This document shows, piece by piece, positions 60,728 to 64,000 of a stretch of DNA of 64,000 nucleotides. Under the pieces are notes generated by a model that worked only from the letters and a program-made list of their open reading frames with translations, was not told where the DNA came from and made no database searches. Position 1 is the stretch's first letter, and every line of letters starts with the position of its first letter. The stretch is from Arsenophonus sp031446165 (GTDB lineage: Bacteria > Pseudomonadota > Gammaproteobacteria > Enterobacterales > Enterobacteriaceae). Location of the stretch: positions 310,001 through 374,000 of the forward strand of contig CP132905.1 of the NCBI GenBank assembly GCA_031446165.1, in the 5' to 3' direction. Position numbers and translations under genes: made by a program.

Positions 60728-60967
60728 ATGAATAGAATTATTTTTTGTACTTTTTTACAACGTGAAGCTGAAGGTTTAGATTTTCAATGTTATCCAGGTA
60801 AAATAGGTAAGCGTATTTTTAATGAAATATCTAAAGAAGCATGGAAACAATGGATGAATAAGCAAACTATATTTATTAATGAAAAAAAACTGAATACCAT
60901 GAATATTGAAGATAGAAATTTTTTAGAAAAAGAGATGATTAAATTTTTTTTTAAAGAAAATATTTGA
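60728..60967 (+). CDS. yggX: Fe(2+)-trafficking protein YggX
   Basis: Small protein implicated in protecting Fe-S enzymes from oxidation and handling labile iron. I choose ATG 60728, giving MNRIIFCTFLQREAEG, in register with E. coli MSRTIFCTFLQREAEG; 79 residues against 91. KRIFNEISKEAWKQW and FINEKKLNTMN are conserved. The last twelve residues of the E. coli protein are missing, a mild truncation. An upstream in-frame ATG at 60695 overlaps the mutY end and is less likely. Confidence 0.95.
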   Translation: MNRIIFCTFLQREAEGLDFQCYPGKIGKRIFNEISKEAWKQWMNKQTIFINEKKLNTMNIEDRNFLEKEMIKFFFKENI

Positions 60968-61065
60968 ATGATAAAAATAAATTTTTAATTCAGTCTATTA
61001 TTGGTGATGAAGTACAATAATTTTGATTAAAATTTTGTATAATAAATAATAAAATAAATATAGCT

Positions 61066-62160
61066 TTGATAAACATTATAAATAATTTAAAAAAATTAAT
61101 ATTTCTTTTTATGGTAATTCAAGGTTTATCTGCTTGTACTTCGAAACCAGAAATTCTTTTACCAAATACTGAAATTATTAGAAATACTAATGGATTAGAT
61201 ATTTTAGTGCAGCAAATTATGTATAATATTGAAAATATTTGGGGTATAGATGAGCTTTTAATTGTTGGACCACAAGATTATCTTGAATATACTGATCATT
61301 ACCAAACTCGTGCTCATATTGATTTTGATGTTGGAAATATCACGATCGAAACTATTATTAATACTGAACCTTATAAATTTTTAAAAAAAGCATTTTTTTC
61401 TAATTCATTGATTAATAACAAACTAGAGTTTGTTAAAACCCATTCTAAAACTGGATGCAATAAAAACTATTATTTATCTTTAAAAGATTTTGATCATATA
61501 TATACAAATACCAAATTAGTTTGTGAAATAAATAAAAATATTGATCCATTAAAATATGAATTAAAGAAACGTCGATCTAAATCAAATATTATTTGGTCAA
61601 TTACTATTAGATTAATACCAAATAATTTTAATCAACGAGCTAAAAAGTATTTGCCGTATATTCGACAAGCAGCAGAAAAATATGGTATTGATGCATCTCT
61701 TATTTTGTCTATTATGCAAATAGAATCTGGTTTTGATCCTTATGCTATTAGTCATGCTGATGCTTTAGGTTTAATGCAAATAATGCAAAATAGTGCAGGT
61801 CGAGATGTTTTTCGTATACAAGGAAAAACTGGTATACCAAATAGAAGTGACTTATTAGATCCTGCTTATAATATTGATCTAGGAACTGCTTATTTGTCAT
61901 TATTACAAAATATATATTTATCAAAAATCAGTAATATCACATCGCGTCGTTATGCACTTATTACTGCTTATAATGGGGGGATTGGTAGTTTATTAAAGGT
62001 ATTTCATAATAACAAAGAACAAGCATTAAAAATTATTAATCAAATGCGACCAAGAGATGTTTATCATGTATTAATAACAAAACATCCGCTTATTCAAGCA
62101 CGTCATTATTTAATGAAGGTAAATAATATGCAAAAAAAATATCTTAAAGCAATAGATTAA
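61066..62160 (+). CDS. mltC: Membrane-bound lytic murein transglycosylase C
   Basis: Outer-membrane lipoprotein that cleaves peptidoglycan with anhydro-muramic ends. 364 residues (E. coli 359). The only usable start is TTG 61066: no ATG lies in frame before the signal peptide and no ribosome-binding site is visible, so expression may be low. Lipobox LSACTS, Cys near residue 24. N-terminal MltC domain with NIENIWGIDE near 52, then the SLT domain with catalytic Glu in MQIESGFDPYA near 218, DALGLMQIMQ near 233, and TAYNGGIGSLL near 305. Completes trmB-mutY-yggX-mltC as in E. coli. Confidence 0.95.
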   Translation: MINIINNLKKLIFLFMVIQGLSACTSKPEILLPNTEIIRNTNGLDILVQQIMYNIENIWGIDELLIVGPQDYLEYTDHYQTRAHIDFDVGNITIETIINTEPYKFLKKAFFSNSLINNKLEFVKTHSKTGCNKNYYLSLKDFDHIYTNTKLVCEINKNIDPLKYELKKRRSKSNIIWSITIRLIPNNFNQRAKKYLPYIRQAAEKYGIDASLILSIMQIESGFDPYAISHADALGLMQIMQNSAGRDVFRIQGKTGIPNRSDLLDPAYNIDLGTAYLSLLQNIYLSKISNITSRRYALITAYNGGIGSLLKVFHNNKEQALKIINQMRPRDVYHVLITKHPLIQARHYLMKVNNMQKKYLKAID

Positions 62161-62322
62161 TTCTATAATTATATAAATGATATATTTAATAAAGAAAATA
62201 TGAGATAATTACTTAAAAAGTTTGCATGCATTATTTAATTTTCGAAAATTATTTTATAACTTCTATTATTTAATAAATTTTATTGACGAAGATATTATAA
62301 TCATGTTAAATATATATTTATT

Positions 62323-62395
<73 letters not shown>

Positions 62396-63170
62396 TATAA
62401 ATCTATAATTTTTATATAAAAGAAGCCTGTATTATTCATGATAATTTATATAAAAATTAATAATAAATATAAAAGTTATTTGTGAATATTTTTAAAAAAT
62501 ATGGTATTTTTTAATAATTTTTTTATTTTTTCTTGGATTGTATATACAAATTAAATAAATAATTAAAAAATTACAAAAATATAAATAAAACAAAAATATA
62601 AATAAAGTATAAAATTATTTTATTTTATAAACAAAATTTTTTTAAATTTATTAATATTAATATAAAAACATATTTATTTTTTATTGATTATTTAAATAAA
62701 TTATAAGTTTATAAATAAGTTTTTTACCAAATTAGATACATAGTAATTTTTTAGTATTATATATTGTATATGTGATGACTAATATAATTTGTCTCTATTT
62801 TTTTAAAGATTTCTGAATTTCATTATTTTAATTTTATTATTTTTAAAAAATATTTGTATTTGTTTTTTATTTTTTTATGTGGAATTTTTTCATAAAAAAA
62901 CAATAAAATGATAATAGGATATTTTTATTAGTTTATTTGGTTATCAATCAATATACCGCATGAGTAATGCAAAATATTTGAGAGTTTTTTTTAGTTATTT
63001 TTTGGATTATAAAGAAAGTATTTTTTAAAATCCAGAAAAAGGACTATGTAGTATATTGTATTATATTTATATTTGAAATATTTTATATATTTATCATCTA
63101 GATTTATGATTTTCTTTATTTGTTATTTAATGTCTTTTCTATTAAGTTTTGATATAAAAATTGATTTTTA
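62396..63170. other. Gene-free spacer after tRNA-Phe
   Basis: About 775 AT-rich bases before the 3' end of yggT. No gene or clear structure recognised. Confidence 0.5.
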
Positions 63171-63758
63171 TTACATAAAATAACCAATGGAATAAAGTTT
63201 ATTGGTAAGTGTTTCATCGATAAATACTAAAACATCTAAACGTAAATAATTTAATGCTATTAAAATTAACATTATTATCATTGGTGATAAATCTAATCCA
63301 TTAAAAGCAGGAATCATGCGACGAATAGGAATCATTAACGGTTCTGTTAATTGAATAAGCATATTATCAATAGGATGATACCCTTGATTAATCCAAGTAA
63401 AAAGAGATCGAACTAATATTAACCAAAAAATTAATTTTCCGATATAATTTAATAATTGTATGAGGCTGATAGGTAATAAAGTAATACTTATTAAAGTAAG
63501 AGAATTAGTGACCCACATAATAAAAAGAATATTACTTAATGTAATAATATAAGCGATTAATAAACTAGGTGTATCAATATAATGAATAGAAGGCATCAAA
63601 TGACGCACTTGATTTATAATTGGTTGAGTGCTTTTAATCACAAATTGAACAAATGGATTATAAATATCAGATTTTACCATTTGCATCCAGATTCTTAGGA
63701 TTAATATAATAATATATAGCTGAATAATGGTTGGTATGATAAAAATTAAAAATTGCAT
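63171..63758 (-). CDS. yggT: YggT family inner-membrane protein
   Basis: Membrane protein of poorly known function, linked to osmotic tolerance or cell-division context in other bacteria. 195 residues (E. coli 188). Two copies of the YggT domain, each with membrane spans around a polar PIR/PIINQVR motif: ILRIWMQM and NPFVQFVIKSTQPII near residues 20-50, then LTEPLMIPIRRMIPAFNG and DLSPMIIMLIL near 137-170. In E. coli it lies with yggS and rdgB upstream of the trmB-mutY group. The window ends 242 bases further with no gene. Confidence 0.94.
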   Translation of the reverse strand: MQFLIFIIPTIIQLYIIILILRIWMQMVKSDIYNPFVQFVIKSTQPIINQVRHLMPSIHYIDTPSLLIAYIITLSNILFIMWVTNSLTLISITLLPISLIQLLNYIGKLIFWLILVRSLFTWINQGYHPIDNMLIQLTEPLMIPIRRMIPAFNGLDLSPMIIMLILIALNYLRLDVLVFIDETLTNKLYSIGYFM

Positions 63759-64000
63759 TTCTGATTACCCTGTGATTAAAAAAATATTTTTTCATTTTTA
63801 TAAAAAATAAATATTTTTTTATTCTATTTTTTAAGAATTAATAATAATTTATAATATGAAATTATTGAAAAAATTTAATATTTTTAAAAAATTTTTGCAC
63901 GTTGTCTCTAACCTAATAAAAATTATGATTTGTATTTTCAAAAATTTTCTTAAATTTATTAATCTGAATTAATATTACGTAATTGTGATATTTTTCTAAA

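Noticed and set aside
63759..64000. Final 242 bases
   Set aside because: Searched for a yggS or proC start upstream of yggT on the minus strand; none recognisable.

Overview
The window is a strongly AT-rich, gene-sparse piece of a reduced gammaproteobacterial chromosome. Every recognisable protein matches an Enterobacterales family along its whole length (DapF, HemC, Prs, RpsA, TopA, CysB, SerS, GrxD and others). Gene order inside blocks follows Escherichia coli. Long, almost GC-free spacers, eroded 3' CCA ends on most tRNAs, frameshifts in homopolymers and decayed gene remnants point to a host-restricted insect endosymbiont. A membrane-anchored bactofilin (CcmA type, as in Proteus) together with riboflavin (ribA, ribE) and heme (hemA, hemC, hemD) genes suggests the Morganellaceae, for example an Arsenophonus-like symbiont of a blood-feeding insect. 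That placement is inference and not proven by the window.

Layout. 1-720: tRNA cluster Arg(CCG)-His(GUG)-Leu(CAG)-Pro(UGG). 1448-3126: hemD (frameshifted) and hemC on the minus strand; hemX, hemY, cyaA and cyaY, expected here, are gone. 5255-6335: lptM (a small lipoprotein gene) and dapF. 6614-16416: ychF, pth, prs, ispE, lolB on minus, divergent from hemA, prfA, prmC, sirB1, kdsA on plus. 17287-20435: tRNA-Ser(GGA), murJ, tRNA-Val(GAC), ribE. 20848-24466: argS, cmoB and cmoA (frameshifted) on minus. 26622-31564: bactofilin ccmA, a lone sufD and grxD, separated by empty spacers. 32320-37769: serC-aroA-cmk-rpsA-ihfB. 39330-46552: amiD, metK, mutH, a dead EmrE-type transporter, gapA. 48534-56110: sohB, topA, cysB, ribA, lapA. 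57155-63758: serS, trmB, mutY, yggX, mltC, tRNA-Phe(GAA), yggT.

Together the genes show a cell that keeps translation and tRNA modification (argS, serS, prfA, prmC, pth, cmoA/B, trmB), a peptidoglycan wall (murJ, dapF, amiD, mltC), an outer membrane with LPS (kdsA, lolB, lptM, lapA), some DNA repair (mutH, mutY), precursors for isoprenoids and aromatic compounds (ispE, aroA, serC, prs), iron-sulfur and iron handling (sufD, grxD, yggX), and synthesis of riboflavin and heme. Regulation is sparse: CysB and IHF-beta are the only DNA-binding regulators seen.

Roughly a third of the window is without genes. The gene deserts lie mostly at junctions between blocks that are distant from each other in E. 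coli, so they probably mark deletions and rearrangements. I see no mobile element, CRISPR array, phage gene or new defence system. The most interesting points are two genes each broken by exactly one base in a nine-base homopolymer, the retained bactofilin, the decayed EmrE and possible DsbB remnants, tRNAs with damaged helices, and a few perfect hairpins and a tandem repeat inside otherwise featureless DNA.
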